From positions 62,001 through 126,000 of the forward strand of contig CAVVPG010000003.1 in NCBI GenBank assembly GCA_963750075.1: a stretch of 64,000 nt of DNA. Direction: 5' to 3'. Of this stretch, positions 17,121 to 25,794 are shown in pieces (positions within the stretch are counted from its first letter, which is position 1; the number at the start of each line of letters is the position of its first letter). The notes under the pieces are model-generated. The model ran no database searches and had not been told where the DNA came from. It saw only the letters and a program-made list of their open reading frames with translations. The translations under genes and the position numbers were made by a program. Source of the DNA: Bog-473 sp963750075. GTDB taxonomy: Bacteria > Actinomycetota > Acidimicrobiia > Acidimicrobiales > RAAP-2.

Positions 17121-17798
17121 GTGCTCACCCCCGTCGACGACGTCCCCCATGCCTTCCGGGCCGTGGTCATCGAGACCTTCGCGGCCCGCCCCGGGCCCCG
17201 CTGCGCGCTCGTGCTCTCAGGTGGGCCGACCGCCCGCGCCTGCTACGAGCTGCTGGCCACGGCCGAGGGCATCGACTGGAGCGTGGTGGACGTCTTCGTC
17301 GGCGACGAGCGGCTCGTGCCGCCCGACGACGAGGACTCCAACGCACGCCTGATCCGGGAGGCCCTCCTTGACCGGGTGGGGCCGGTGGGCTCCTTCTCGC
17401 CCATGCCGACCCAGGGACCCCCGCAGGAGTGCGCCGCCGCCTACCAGCGCGTCATGGCAGACCTGGTGACCGGCCCGGGCATCGACCTCATCCATCTCGG
17501 GATGGGTCCCGACGGGCACACGGCCTCGCTGTTCCCCGGGGACCCGAGCCTCGACGCCGGTCCCGGTGACCTGGTCCGGGCGACCGAGGACCCCAACGGG
17601 CGCAACCCGCACCCGCGTCTCACCCTCACGCTGCCGGCCATCAACTCGGCCCGGGTGGCCGTCTTCACGGTGGCCGGCGCGGCCAAGGCCGATGCCGTCG
17701 CTGCGCTGGTGCGCGGCGAGGACCTGCCGGCCGCCCGCGTGCACGCCGGCCGCACGATCTGGCTGGTGGACGGACCGGCGCGCGCCGCCGCCCCCTAG
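17121..17798 (+). CDS. pgl: 6-phosphogluconolactonase
   Basis: Pgl hydrolyses 6-phosphogluconolactone. The 225-residue protein has the SugI/NagB fold markers: ALVLSGGPTARACYELL near residue 30, VFVGDERLVPPDDEDSN, and IHLGMGPDGHTASLFPG. The GTG start is 4 bp after the gnd stop. It is usually encoded beside zwf, but no zwf or opcA gene is present in this operon; the next gene is fbiC. Confidence 0.9.
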   Translation: MLTPVDDVPHAFRAVVIETFAARPGPRCALVLSGGPTARACYELLATAEGIDWSVVDVFVGDERLVPPDDEDSNARLIREALLDRVGPVGSFSPMPTQGPPQECAAAYQRVMADLVTGPGIDLIHLGMGPDGHTASLFPGDPSLDAGPGDLVRATEDPNGRNPHPRLTLTLPAINSARVAVFTVAGAAKADAVAALVRGEDLPAARVHAGRTIWLVDGPARAAAP

Positions 17799-17808
17799 AT
17801 TGGCCCCG

Positions 17809-20088
17809 ATGCTCTCCGACGCCGATCTCCTGCGCCTGCCGCTGGCCGACCTGACCGCTCTCGCCCGGGTCGTGCGCGACGGTGCGCACGGGCGCCGGGT
17901 CACCTTCTCGCCCAAGGTGTTCATCCCCCTCACCATGCTGTGCCGCGACCGCTGCGGCTACTGCACCTTCGCCAAGGCGCCCGCCCGCCTCGACGCGCCC
18001 TACCTGAGCCCCGAGGAGGTGCTCGCCGTCGCCCGCGCCGGGCGCGCCGCGGGCTGCCAGGAGGCGCTCTTCACGCTCGGCGAGCGGCCGGAGCTGCGCT
18101 ACCCCGTGGCGCGCGACTGGCTCGACGCGCACGGCCACGAGTCCACGGTCGACTACCTCGCCGCCATGTGCCGGCTCGTCGTGGAGGAGACCGGCCTCCT
18201 CCCCCACGCCAACGCCGGGGCGCTCTTCGGCGACGAGCTGGCCCGGCTGCGCGAGGTGTCGGCCAGCCAGGGGATGATGCTCGAGTCGCTCGCCGAGGGC
18301 CTGGCCGCCCACCGCGGCGCGCCCGACAAGGCACCGGCGCGCCGACTGGCCACGCTCGAGGCCGCCGGCGAGCTCGAGATCCCGTTCACCACCGGCATCC
18401 TCGTCGGCATCGGCGACGACCGGGCCGGCCAGCTGGCGGCGCTCCGCGCCATCGCCGCCTCCCACGGCCGGCACGGGCACGTCCAGGAGGTCATCGTCCA
18501 GAACTTCCTGCCCAAGCCCGGCACCGCCATGGCCCGGGCCGAGCCCTGCGCGCCCGAGGACCTGCAGTGGGCCATCGCCGCGGCTCGCCTCGTGCTCCCG
18601 CCCGACGTCCACGTGCAGGCGCCCCCCAACCTCTCCGACGAGCTCGGGGCACTGCTCGACGCCGGCATCGACGACTGGGGCGGCGTGTCCCCGGTCACGG
18701 CCGACCACGTGAACCCCGAGCGGGCCTGGCCGGCCCTCGACGTGCTCCGGGGGGCCACCGAGGCGGGCGGCCACACCCTGGCGCCCCGGCTCACCCTCTA
18801 CCCCTCCTTCGCCCTCGACCCGGTCCGCTGGCTCGACCCGGCGCTGCGCTTCGCCGTCCTCGACGCCTCCGACGCCGAGGGACTGGCGCGCGACGACGCG
18901 TGGTGCTCGGGCGGCGAGGCGCACCCGCCCGCGCTCCTCGACGCCCCCTCCGTGCCCGCCGCCGGCCGGGGGGGCGCGGTGGCCGAGGTCCTCGCCGGCG
19001 TCGTCCTCGGCCACGAGGTCGGCCCGGCCGAGATCGTGGCCCTCTTCGGCGCTCGGGGCCCCGAGGTGCGCATGGTGGCCGAGGTCGCCGACGACCTGCG
19101 GCGCCGGACGGTGGGCGACGCCGTGACCTTCGTGCGGAACCGCAACATCAACTACACGAACGTCTGCACGTTCAAGTGCCGCTTCTGCGCCTTCTCCAAG
19201 GGACCGCTGTCCCTGAACCTGCGCGGCGCCCCGTACCTCCTGGAGCTCGACGAGGTCACGCGCCGCGTGGCCGAGGCCGAGGGCGAGGGGGCCACCGAGG
19301 TGTGCCTGCAGGGCGGCATCCATCCCGACTTCGACGGCGACTACTACCTGCACGTGCTCGAGGCCGTGCGCGCCGGCTCGGCGCGCATCCACATCCACGG
19401 CTTCACCGCGCTGGAGGTCACCGAAGGCGCGCGGCGCTCGGGGGTGCCGCTGGCCGAGTACCTCACCCGGCTGAAGGAGGCGGGTCTCAAGACGCTCCCG
19501 GGCACGGCGGCCGAGATCCTCGACGACGACGTGCGCGCCCTCATCTGCCCCGACAAGATCAACTCGGAGGAGTGGCTCGAGGCGCACCGCACGGCCCACA
19601 CGGTGGGGCTGCGCTCCAACATCACCATCATGTTCGGCTCGGTCGAGCAGCCGATCAGCTGGGCCCGCCACATCGTGCGCACCCGCGCCCTGCAACGCGA
19701 GACAGGCGGCTTCACCGAGTTCGTGCCGCTGCCGTTCGTGCACATGGCGACGCCGATCTACCTCCAGCGCAAGGCGCGGCGCGGCCCGACCTTCCGCGAG
19801 GCGCTGCTCATGCACGCGGTGGCCCGCATCGCCTACGCGGGCGACATCGACAACATCCAGGTCAGCTGGGTCAAGATGGGCGCCGAGGGGGCGCGCCAGC
19901 TCCTGCGCGCCGGGGCCAACGACCTGGGCGGCACCCTGATGGACGAGAACATCTCCCGGGCAGCGGGCGCGCAGCACGGCCAGCGCATGGGGGTCGAGGA
20001 CCTCGAGGCGATCGTGGCGCCGCTGGGGCGCCCGCTCGTCCAACGCTCGACCCTCTACGCGCTGGCCGGAGCGTCGTCGGACGCGTGA
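17809..20088 (+). CDS. fbiC: FO synthase FbiC (CofG-CofH fusion, coenzyme F420 biosynthesis)
   Basis: FbiC makes the deazaflavin FO from 5-amino-6-ribitylaminouracil and tyrosine, the first committed step of F420 synthesis. The 759-residue protein carries two radical-SAM domains: the N-terminal CofG-like half with CRDRCGYC (Cys45, 49, 52) and the C-terminal CofH-like half with CTFKCRFC (Cys453, 457, 460), each a CxxxCxxC cluster site. Other family blocks are LFTLGERPELRYP, VQAPPNLSD, EVCLQGGIHPDFDGDYYL and the C-terminal DENISRAAGAQHGQ. ATG 17809 lies 10 bp after pgl and gives the usual start; the frame extends upstream through pgl as a shadow. The LOG gene overlaps its stop by 4 bp. Confidence 0.95.
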   Translation: MLSDADLLRLPLADLTALARVVRDGAHGRRVTFSPKVFIPLTMLCRDRCGYCTFAKAPARLDAPYLSPEEVLAVARAGRAAGCQEALFTLGERPELRYPVARDWLDAHGHESTVDYLAAMCRLVVEETGLLPHANAGALFGDELARLREVSASQGMMLESLAEGLAAHRGAPDKAPARRLATLEAAGELEIPFTTGILVGIGDDRAGQLAALRAIAASHGRHGHVQEVIVQNFLPKPGTAMARAEPCAPEDLQWAIAAARLVLPPDVHVQAPPNLSDELGALLDAGIDDWGGVSPVTADHVNPERAWPALDVLRGATEAGGHTLAPRLTLYPSFALDPVRWLDPALRFAVLDASDAEGLARDDAWCSGGEAHPPALLDAPSVPAAGRGGAVAEVLAGVVLGHEVGPAEIVALFGARGPEVRMVAEVADDLRRRTVGDAVTFVRNRNINYTNVCTFKCRFCAFSKGPLSLNLRGAPYLLELDEVTRRVAEAEGEGATEVCLQGGIHPDFDGDYYLHVLEAVRAGSARIHIHGFTALEVTEGARRSGVPLAEYLTRLKEAGLKTLPGTAAEILDDDVRALICPDKINSEEWLEAHRTAHTVGLRSNITIMFGSVEQPISWARHIVRTRALQRETGGFTEFVPLPFVHMATPIYLQRKARRGPTFREALLMHAVARIAYAGDIDNIQVSWVKMGAEGARQLLRAGANDLGGTLMDENISRAAGAQHGQRMGVEDLEAIVAPLGRPLVQRSTLYALAGASSDA

Positions 20089-21110
20089 GCGACGACGTCG
20101 AGGAAGCGGCGCGGCGGAGCGCGTTCAACGCGCTCTTCGAGAACCACTCGCTCTCGCCGGCGCAGGCGAGAGAGCTCGATGCCATGGTCGGCACGCTCGG
20201 TGACCTCGCGCGTGAGGGCACCGCGGTGGGCGACCTCAAGATCGCCAACGCCGCGCTCGGCGAGATGGCCGAGGCCTTCCGCGTCTTCCGTCCCTACCGG
20301 CACATCCGCAAGGTCACCATGTTCGGCTCGGCCCGCACGAAGCCCGAGGACCCGGTGTACGTGCTGGCCCGCAACCTGGCCGCCAAGCTGGCGTCGGCCG
20401 ACTGGATGGTGGTGACCGGTGCGGGGCCGGGCATCATGGCGGCCGGCCTGGAGGGGGCAGGTCGGGACCACGCGTTCGGTGTGAACATCCGGCTCCCGAA
20501 CGAGGAGGAGGCCAACGCCTTCATCGCGCAGGATCCCAAGCTGGTCGAGATGCGCTACTTCTTCACCCGCAAGCTCATGCTGATCAAGGAGTCCCATGCC
20601 TACGCCATCCTGCCGGGCGGCTTCGGCACCCAGGACGAGGCCTTCGAGCTCCTGACGCTCCTGCAGACGGGCAAGGCCGAGCCGGCCCCGGTGGTGATGA
20701 TCGAGACACCCGGCGGGACCTACTGGCACGCGTGGCTCCGCTTCATTCAGGACGAGGCCATCGCGGCGGGCTGGATCTCGCCCGAGGACCGCTCCCTCTT
20801 CAAGGTCTCCAACACGATGGAGGAGGCGAGCGAGGAGATCCTCGGCTTCTACCGCAACTACCACTCGTGCCGTTGGGTCGGCGACCTCCTGGTGCTGCGC
20901 GTCCAGGTGCAACCGAGCAAGGCCGAGCTGGCCGAGCTCAACACGCGCTTCGCCGACATCGTCGTGCGGGGCAGCATCCGCTCCGTCGGCCCCTTCCCAC
21001 CCGAGCGCGACGACCATCCCGAGCTCCCCCGGCTCGCCCTGCGCTTCGACCGCTGGCACTACGCGCGGTTGCGCCAGCTGATCGACGCCCTCAACGAGTG
21101 CACAGGGTGA
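20085..21110 (+). CDS. LOG-family (TIGR00730-like) Rossmann protein
   Basis: The 341-residue protein has the LOG/lysine-decarboxylase-like fold: VTMFGSARTKPEDPVY, VVTGAGPGIMAAGLEGAG, a KLMLIKESHAYAILPGG segment and PGGFGTQDEAFE, the PGGxGTxxE motif. Relatives cleave nucleoside monophosphates (cytokinin-activating LOG, PpnN), so a 5'-nucleotide phosphoribohydrolase role is plausible; the true substrate is unknown. Additional N-terminal (about 80 residues) and C-terminal (about 90) helical parts make it closer to PpnN than to short LOG proteins. The GTG start overlaps the fbiC stop (GTGA), so it is translated with fbiC. Confidence 0.8.
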   Translation: MSDDVEEAARRSAFNALFENHSLSPAQARELDAMVGTLGDLAREGTAVGDLKIANAALGEMAEAFRVFRPYRHIRKVTMFGSARTKPEDPVYVLARNLAAKLASADWMVVTGAGPGIMAAGLEGAGRDHAFGVNIRLPNEEEANAFIAQDPKLVEMRYFFTRKLMLIKESHAYAILPGGFGTQDEAFELLTLLQTGKAEPAPVVMIETPGGTYWHAWLRFIQDEAIAAGWISPEDRSLFKVSNTMEEASEEILGFYRNYHSCRWVGDLLVLRVQVQPSKAELAELNTRFADIVVRGSIRSVGPFPPERDDHPELPRLALRFDRWHYARLRQLIDALNECTG

Positions 21111-22633
21111 TCGGGGTGCTGCGCCGGGCGGCGGCGGTCCTCCCGCTGGTCGCGGCGGCCTCCCTCGGCCTCGCGGCACCCGCCGCCGCACCCGCCACCC
21201 CTCCCCCGCCCGACTCGGTGGTGCCCTTCGGGAGCACGGGGGCCGGCGCCAACGCCGTGAGCAACCCGAACGCGCCGGTCGTCGGCATGGCGGCCACGCC
21301 CGACGGCGGCGGCTACTGGCTCGTGGCGGCCGACGGCGGTGTCTTCGGCTACGGCGACGCCCGGTTCTTCGGGTCGGCGGGGTCGCTCCGCCTCAACGCG
21401 CCGATCGTCGGCATGGCCGCCACCCCCGACGGCGGCGGCTACTGGCTGGTCGCGCGCGACGGCGGGGTCTTCGACTACGGCGACGCGGGCTTCTTCGGGT
21501 CGGCGGGGTCGCTCCGCCTCAACGCACCGGTGGTCGGCATGGCGGCCGCGCCCGACGGCAGCGGCTACTGGCTGGTCGCGGCGGACGGCGGGGTCTTCGA
21601 CTACGGCGGCGCCGGCTTCTTCGGCTCGGCCGGCGCGACGCCCCTGAACGCGCCCGTGGTCGGCATGGCCGCGACGCCCGGCGGTGGCTACTGGCTCGTC
21701 GCCGCCGACGGCGGGATCTTCAGCTACGGGGGCGCCGGCTTCTTCGGCTCGGCCGGATCACTCCCCCTCGCGGCCCCCATCGCCGGCATGGCGCCCGCCC
21801 CGGGCGCCGGCGGCTATTGGCTGGTGGCGCGCGACGGTGGCGTCTTCACCTACGGCAGCGCCACCTACCGAGGGTCCCTCGGGGGGACGGCCCTGCCGGC
21901 ACCGGTGGTCGGCATGGCGGCCACGCCCACGGGGGGTGGCTACTGGCTCGCCATCGGATCCGAGCCGCTGGCGGGCAAGGTGGTCGGCATCGACCCGGGC
22001 CACGACGGGCTGAACGGGACCGCGCCGGCCGTGATCGACCAGCCCGTCTTCAACGGCACGGGCTCCGAGCCCTGCGACACGACGGGCACGGCGACCGACG
22101 GCGGCTACACCGAGGCCCAGTACAACTTCAACGTCGCCACGTACCTCGAGGCCGACCTGCAGGCGGAGGGCGCCACCGTCGTGCTGACCCGCTCCACCAA
22201 CGACGGCGTCGGCCCGTGCGTCACGACGCGCGCGGCCATCATCGACAACGCCCACGCGGACGTCGCGGTCGACATCCATGCCGACGGCGGCCCGCCCGGT
22301 GGCCGGGGCTTCACGATCCTGGAACCGGTGCCCGACGGCCCCAACGACGCCGTCATCGGGTCCTCCGGCGCCTTCGCCGCGGTGCTGCGGGCCGCCTTCG
22401 CCGCCGGCACGCCCATGCCGGTGAGCGACTACGGCGGCGCGGTCGACGGGCTGCAGCCCCGTTCCGACCTGGCCGGGCTGAACCTGACCACAGTGCCGAA
22501 GGTGCTCATCGAGTGCGGCAACATGCGCAACGCGACGGACGCCGGATTGCTGGTGACGCCCGCGTTCCAGCAGGCCGCGGCGGCCGCCATGGCGCAGGCC
22601 ATCACGCAGTTCCTGGTGGGGCGCCCGGCCTGA
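21107..22633 (+). CDS. Secreted N-acetylmuramoyl-L-alanine amidase with beta-propeller-like repeats
   Basis: The 508-residue protein has a signal peptide (VLRRAAAVLPLVAAASLGLAAPAAA), six tandem repeats of about 42 residues (residues 55-289) with the core VVGMAATPDGGGYWLVAADGG, and a C-terminal zinc amidase_3 domain beginning VVGIDPGHDG. Zinc-site candidates are the His of DPGHDG, Glu113-like in YTEAQYNFNVA and the His of AVDIHADGG; CGNMRN follows near the catalytic end. It would cut peptide stems from glycan in the cell wall. The GTG at 21107 overlaps the LOG stop by 4 bp; an in-frame GTG 9 bp earlier is also possible. The repeats probably position the enzyme on the envelope (inference). Confidence 0.88.
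   Translation: MIGVLRRAAAVLPLVAAASLGLAAPAAAPATPPPPDSVVPFGSTGAGANAVSNPNAPVVGMAATPDGGGYWLVAADGGVFGYGDARFFGSAGSLRLNAPIVGMAATPDGGGYWLVARDGGVFDYGDAGFFGSAGSLRLNAPVVGMAAAPDGSGYWLVAADGGVFDYGGAGFFGSAGATPLNAPVVGMAATPGGGYWLVAADGGIFSYGGAGFFGSAGSLPLAAPIAGMAPAPGAGGYWLVARDGGVFTYGSATYRGSLGGTALPAPVVGMAATPTGGGYWLAIGSEPLAGKVVGIDPGHDGLNGTAPAVIDQPVFNGTGSEPCDTTGTATDGGYTEAQYNFNVATYLEADLQAEGATVVLTRSTNDGVGPCVTTRAAIIDNAHADVAVDIHADGGPPGGRGFTILEPVPDGPNDAVIGSSGAFAAVLRAAFAAGTPMPVSDYGGAVDGLQPRSDLAGLNLTTVPKVLIECGNMRNATDAGLLVTPAFQQAAAAAMAQAITQFLVGRPA
21269..21973 (+). repeat. Six tandem 126-bp coding repeats in the amidase gene
   Basis: Five full units and one shortened unit of about 42 codons follow each other. Each unit reads roughly NAPVVGMAATPDGGGYWLVA, then (A/R)DGG(V/I)F-YG-A-(F/Y)-GS-G. 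Units 1-3 are the most alike, units 4 (one codon shorter) and 5 have diverged, and the sixth breaks off before the amidase domain. The Gly/Tyr/Trp-rich pattern suggests blades of a beta propeller. Confidence 0.85.
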
Positions 22634-22634
22634 G

Positions 22635-23174
22635 TCAGCCGGGGCGCCCGAGGGGCGCCCGGACCAGGGTGGTGTAGACGTGGCCGCTCGGCGACGGCTG
22701 CGAGGCCACCAGGTCCACGTGCGTCACGGCGAAGCGGGCGTCGAAGGGGACCCCGGCCAGCTCGGCCTGGGCGGCGGCGCCGAGCCGGCCCTTGGCGCGG
22801 GCCAGCGTGAGGTGCCCGTTGAAGGGCGGCTCGCCCTGCGGCGGGTCCCCCACGAGCGGCCGCGTGGCGTCGTGCACCGCGCGGGCCAACCCTTCGAGAC
22901 CGGTGGCGGGGAGCTGCAGCACGCGCACCCCGGTGAACCACCCCGTCGCCGGCCCCAGCCGGCACTCGACGGGACCCGGCACGCCGGCCGCCCCGGCGAG
23001 CAACGCGTCACCCACCGGGGCCAGCGCGCCGTCGGCGACGTCGCCGAGGAAGCGCAGCGTGACGTGCCAGCGCGATGGGCCCACCAGGCGGAGGTTCTTG
23101 GACCGCCCCAGCTCGAGCGCGCCCAGCCGCTCGCGCGTGGCCTCGTCGGGCCAGGCGGCCACGAAGGCACGCAC
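22635..23174 (-). CDS. thpR: RNA 2',3'-cyclic phosphodiesterase (2H family)
   Basis: The 179-residue protein has the two HxT motifs of the 2H phosphoesterase fold: HVTLRFLGDV near residue 38 and HLTLARAKG near residue 120. ThpR opens 2',3'-cyclic phosphates at RNA ends; its role in actinobacteria is not well known. GTG 23174 (VRAFVAAWPDEATRERL) gives the usual N-terminus with the short first strand; the longer frame upstream is an artefact of the neighbour. The gene ends 2 bp from the amidase stop, so the two converge with almost no gap. Confidence 0.88.
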   Translation of the reverse strand: MRAFVAAWPDEATRERLGALELGRSKNLRLVGPSRWHVTLRFLGDVADGALAPVGDALLAGAAGVPGPVECRLGPATGWFTGVRVLQLPATGLEGLARAVHDATRPLVGDPPQGEPPFNGHLTLARAKGRLGAAAQAELAGVPFDARFAVTHVDLVASQPSPSGHVYTTLVRAPLGRPG

Positions 23175-23187
23175 GCTCGGCCTGCGC

Positions 23188-23439
23188 TCAGGCGGCGCCG
23201 TCGTCGAGGGGCTCCCGCCCGGCGGCGGTACCCTCGCCCAGCGCGGCGATGGAGCGCTCGAGCGCCCGGCGGGCCTTGAGGATGCGCCGCTCCTGGGCCA
23301 GCGCCTCACCCGTCTCGGCCGAGTCGGGGTCGCCGGAGCTGGCGCGCCGCAAGGCGTCGATCGCCATGTCGGTCAGCTCCTCGACCATCCCCTCGAGCCG
23401 CTCCGCCATGCCCGCCATGGCCTCGCTCGGGCCGCTCAC
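23188..23439 (-). CDS. Small helical protein, unknown function
   Basis: The 83-residue protein is made of heptad-like helices (MAERLEGMVEELTDMAIDALRRA and EERRILKARRALERSIAAL-type segments) with a charged tail; no transmembrane part and no known family. GTG 23439 overlaps the stop of the acyl-CoA synthetase gene (GTGA), and thpR starts 13 bp downstream, so it is the middle gene of a three-gene unit. Its conservation could not be tested. Confidence 0.55.
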   Translation of the reverse strand: MSGPSEAMAGMAERLEGMVEELTDMAIDALRRASSGDPDSAETGEALAQERRILKARRALERSIAALGEGTAAGREPLDDGAA

Positions 23440-25055
23440 TTGGACAGCGGCGTGCTCTGCACCTCGTAGGCGCCGTCGGCGTAGGCGGCCCGCATGACCT
23501 TCTTGTCGAACTTGCCCACGCTGGTCTTGGGGACCTCGGTGATGAACGTCCACTGCTCGGGCAGCCACCAGCGCGGGACGCGGCCGGTCAGGAACTCGAC
23601 CAGGTCGGACGGCGCCGGCGAGCGGCCGGGCTTGGGGACGATGGCCACCAGCGGGCGCTCGGACCACTTGGCGTCGGGCACGGCGATGACGGCGGCCTCG
23701 AAGACGTCGGGATGGGACATCACGGCGTTCTCGAGCTCGACCGAGGAGATCCATTCGCCGCCGGACTTGATGACGTCCTTCGTGCGGTCCGAGATCGTCA
23801 TGTAGCCCTGGCCGTCGAGCGTCCCGACGTCACCGGTGCGCAGCCAGCCGTCGTCGAACCTCTGGGGGTCCTCGTCCTTGTAGTACGAGCCCGTGATCCA
23901 CGGCCCGCGTATCTCGAACTCGCCGACCGACGCGCCGTCGTTGGGCAGCACCGCGCCGTCCTCCGCCACGACGCGCACCTCGACGCCGCCGACGACCCGG
24001 CCGGCCTTGACCTTGTAGTACATGTCGTCGTGACCGTCCTGCCTGCGGGCGGGCGGCAACCCGAAGGCGGCCAGCGGGCTCGTCTCGGTCATGCCCCAGC
24101 CCTGGATGATGGTCGCCCCGAACCGCTTCTCGAACGCCTCGATCAGCGACTGCGGGACGGCCGCCCCCCCGGCCGTGATGCCGCGGACGCTCGAGAAGTC
24201 GATGGGCCCCTCGAGGGCGAGCAGGCCGTTCCAGATCGTCGGCACGCCGCAGGCGAGGGTCGGGTGGAACTCGTTGAAGACGGAGGCGAGACGCTCACCC
24301 ATGAGGAACATCTGCGGCATGATCATGTCGGTACCGGCCATCCAGGCGCCGTACGGGGTGCCCCACGCCATGGCGTGGAACATGGGGACGATGATCAGGA
24401 TGCGGTCGGTCTCGGTCATGCCGACCGACGAGGCCGCCTGCTCGGCCATCGTGTGCAGCCAGGTGGAGCGGTGCGAGTACACGACTCCCTTGGGGTTGCC
24501 GGTGGTGCCGCTCGTGTAGCACATGGCCGCGGCGGACCGTTCGTCGAGCACGGGCCACTCGAATCCGGGCTCCTCGGCGGCCAGCAGGCGCTCGTACGAC
24601 AGGGTGTCGCCGAGGGGGGACGTGTCGCCCTCCCCCGCCACGATGATGGTCTCGACCGTCTTCAGCTCGTCCTTGACGGCCGCCAGCAGCGGGATGAGCG
24701 AGGCGTCCACGATGATGAAGCGGTCCTCGGCGTGGTTGATGACGTAGGCGAGCTGGTCGGCGGGGAGCCGGATGTTGAGGGTGTGCAGGACCGCGCCCAT
24801 GCAGGGGATGGCCAGGTAGGCCTCCAGGTGGCCCTGGTTGTTCCAACAGAACGTGCCCACCCGGTCGCCCGGCTGGACGCCGAGCCGGGTCAGCGCGGCC
24901 GCCAGCTTCTCGGCCCGCCCCGCCACCTCGGCAAAGGTGGCGACGCGGTGCCCGCCCTCCTCGACGGTGATGACGGAGCTGTCGCCGTGCACGTGCTGCC
25001 CGTGCCGGAGGATGTCGCTGATCAGGAGCGGGGCGTCCTGCATGGTGCTTTCCAT
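23436..25055 (-). CDS. Fatty-acid/medium-chain acyl-CoA synthetase (AMP-binding)
   Basis: The 539-residue enzyme would activate a fatty or other carboxylic acid with ATP and CoA. It has the AMP-binding P-loop YTSGTTGNPKG near residue 187, the adenine motif GWGMTETSP, the DGWLRTGDVG Asp motif and the C-terminal catalytic Lys in KTSVGKFDKK. YSHRSTWLH and WNNQGHLEAYLAIPCMGAVLHTLN match the FadD/DitJ-like group for medium- to long-chain acids. The exact acid is unknown. ATG 25055 was taken; a second Met lies four codons in. Confidence 0.9.
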   Translation of the reverse strand: MESTMQDAPLLISDILRHGQHVHGDSSVITVEEGGHRVATFAEVAGRAEKLAAALTRLGVQPGDRVGTFCWNNQGHLEAYLAIPCMGAVLHTLNIRLPADQLAYVINHAEDRFIIVDASLIPLLAAVKDELKTVETIIVAGEGDTSPLGDTLSYERLLAAEEPGFEWPVLDERSAAAMCYTSGTTGNPKGVVYSHRSTWLHTMAEQAASSVGMTETDRILIIVPMFHAMAWGTPYGAWMAGTDMIMPQMFLMGERLASVFNEFHPTLACGVPTIWNGLLALEGPIDFSSVRGITAGGAAVPQSLIEAFEKRFGATIIQGWGMTETSPLAAFGLPPARRQDGHDDMYYKVKAGRVVGGVEVRVVAEDGAVLPNDGASVGEFEIRGPWITGSYYKDEDPQRFDDGWLRTGDVGTLDGQGYMTISDRTKDVIKSGGEWISSVELENAVMSHPDVFEAAVIAVPDAKWSERPLVAIVPKPGRSPAPSDLVEFLTGRVPRWWLPEQWTFITEVPKTSVGKFDKKVMRAAYADGAYEVQSTPLSK

Positions 25056-25084
25056 GGCCCAAGTATGACGAGCTCGCCCTGGCC

Positions 25085-25774
25085 GTGCAGTTCGAGCCCG
25101 CGACGTTGCCTTCAGGTCATGGGAGCTGCTCCTCGAACCAGGGACCCTGGGGCCGCCCCGCAGGTCCGCTCGGGTGTCCCCGAGCCGCTCGAGGCCCCCG
25201 CCGCTTGCTCTCGACCGCCCTGCCTCTCACCGCGGCTTCGGCACTGGCCGTTGGCCTGCCGGCCGCAGCCGGTGCGACCCAAGTCCCACCACCGTTACCC
25301 CAGTCCGTCATCCAGTTCAGCGCCATTGGCTCGCCGGCCACGCCGACCGGGCTGCAGTTCCACTCGACCAGTTGCGCCATCGGCCCCGCCACCCACCCGA
25401 TCGTGGTCACCTGCCAGGAGACCGGCACGATCAAGTTCACAACCACGGGCGGATCGGGCACGGCGAGCGTGTCGAGCGCACTCGCCGGGATCAACTGGAC
25501 GTTCACCTTGACCCGTAGCGGCGCGGTCACCGATACCTACAAGATGGTCGGCTACGGGACAGAGAGCATGGGCGCCACCCCTGTGGTGCGTCCGGTGAAG
25601 GTGACCGGCACACTCACCGTCAAGCCCACTTCTGACCCGACCATCCGCGGGACCGAGGACGAGTACCTGAACCTCCCCCAGCGGCCTGACTGCTTCGCAG
25701 CACCACAACGCGTCGTCAGCCGGGCGGCCTCACGCTGCGCCTCGGCGTGCCGTTTGCCTTCCTGTCGGGGCTAG
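25085..25774 (+). CDS. Probable secreted protein, unknown function
   Basis: The open frame has a hydrophobic stretch (LLSTALPLTAASALAVGLPAAAGA) that looks like a signal peptide but starts about 40 codons in, so the real start is likely internal; a TTG near 25204 would place it correctly. The mature part is Thr/Ser/Gly rich with short beta-strand-like stretches (TCQETGTIKFTTTGGSG, WTFTLTRSG) and two cysteines. No family was recognised. The last 30 residues become Arg/Ala/Cys-rich and may be out of frame. It is divergent from the acyl-CoA synthetase and convergent with a methyltransferase. Confidence 0.4.
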   Translation: MQFEPATLPSGHGSCSSNQGPWGRPAGPLGCPRAARGPRRLLSTALPLTAASALAVGLPAAAGATQVPPPLPQSVIQFSAIGSPATPTGLQFHSTSCAIGPATHPIVVTCQETGTIKFTTTGGSGTASVSSALAGINWTFTLTRSGAVTDTYKMVGYGTESMGATPVVRPVKVTGTLTVKPTSDPTIRGTEDEYLNLPQRPDCFAAPQRVVSRAASRCASACRLPSCRG

Positions 25775-25794
25775 CCCGGTCCGCCGGCTCGCGT

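Noticed and set aside
25085..25110. QFEPAT motif at the start of the 25-kb ORF resembling QFEPATF in the split hydrolase, considered as the left end of the element
   Set aside because: Similarity covers only about 13 bases and does not restore any gene. The junction at 31641 has an exact core, frame match and the missing gene half.
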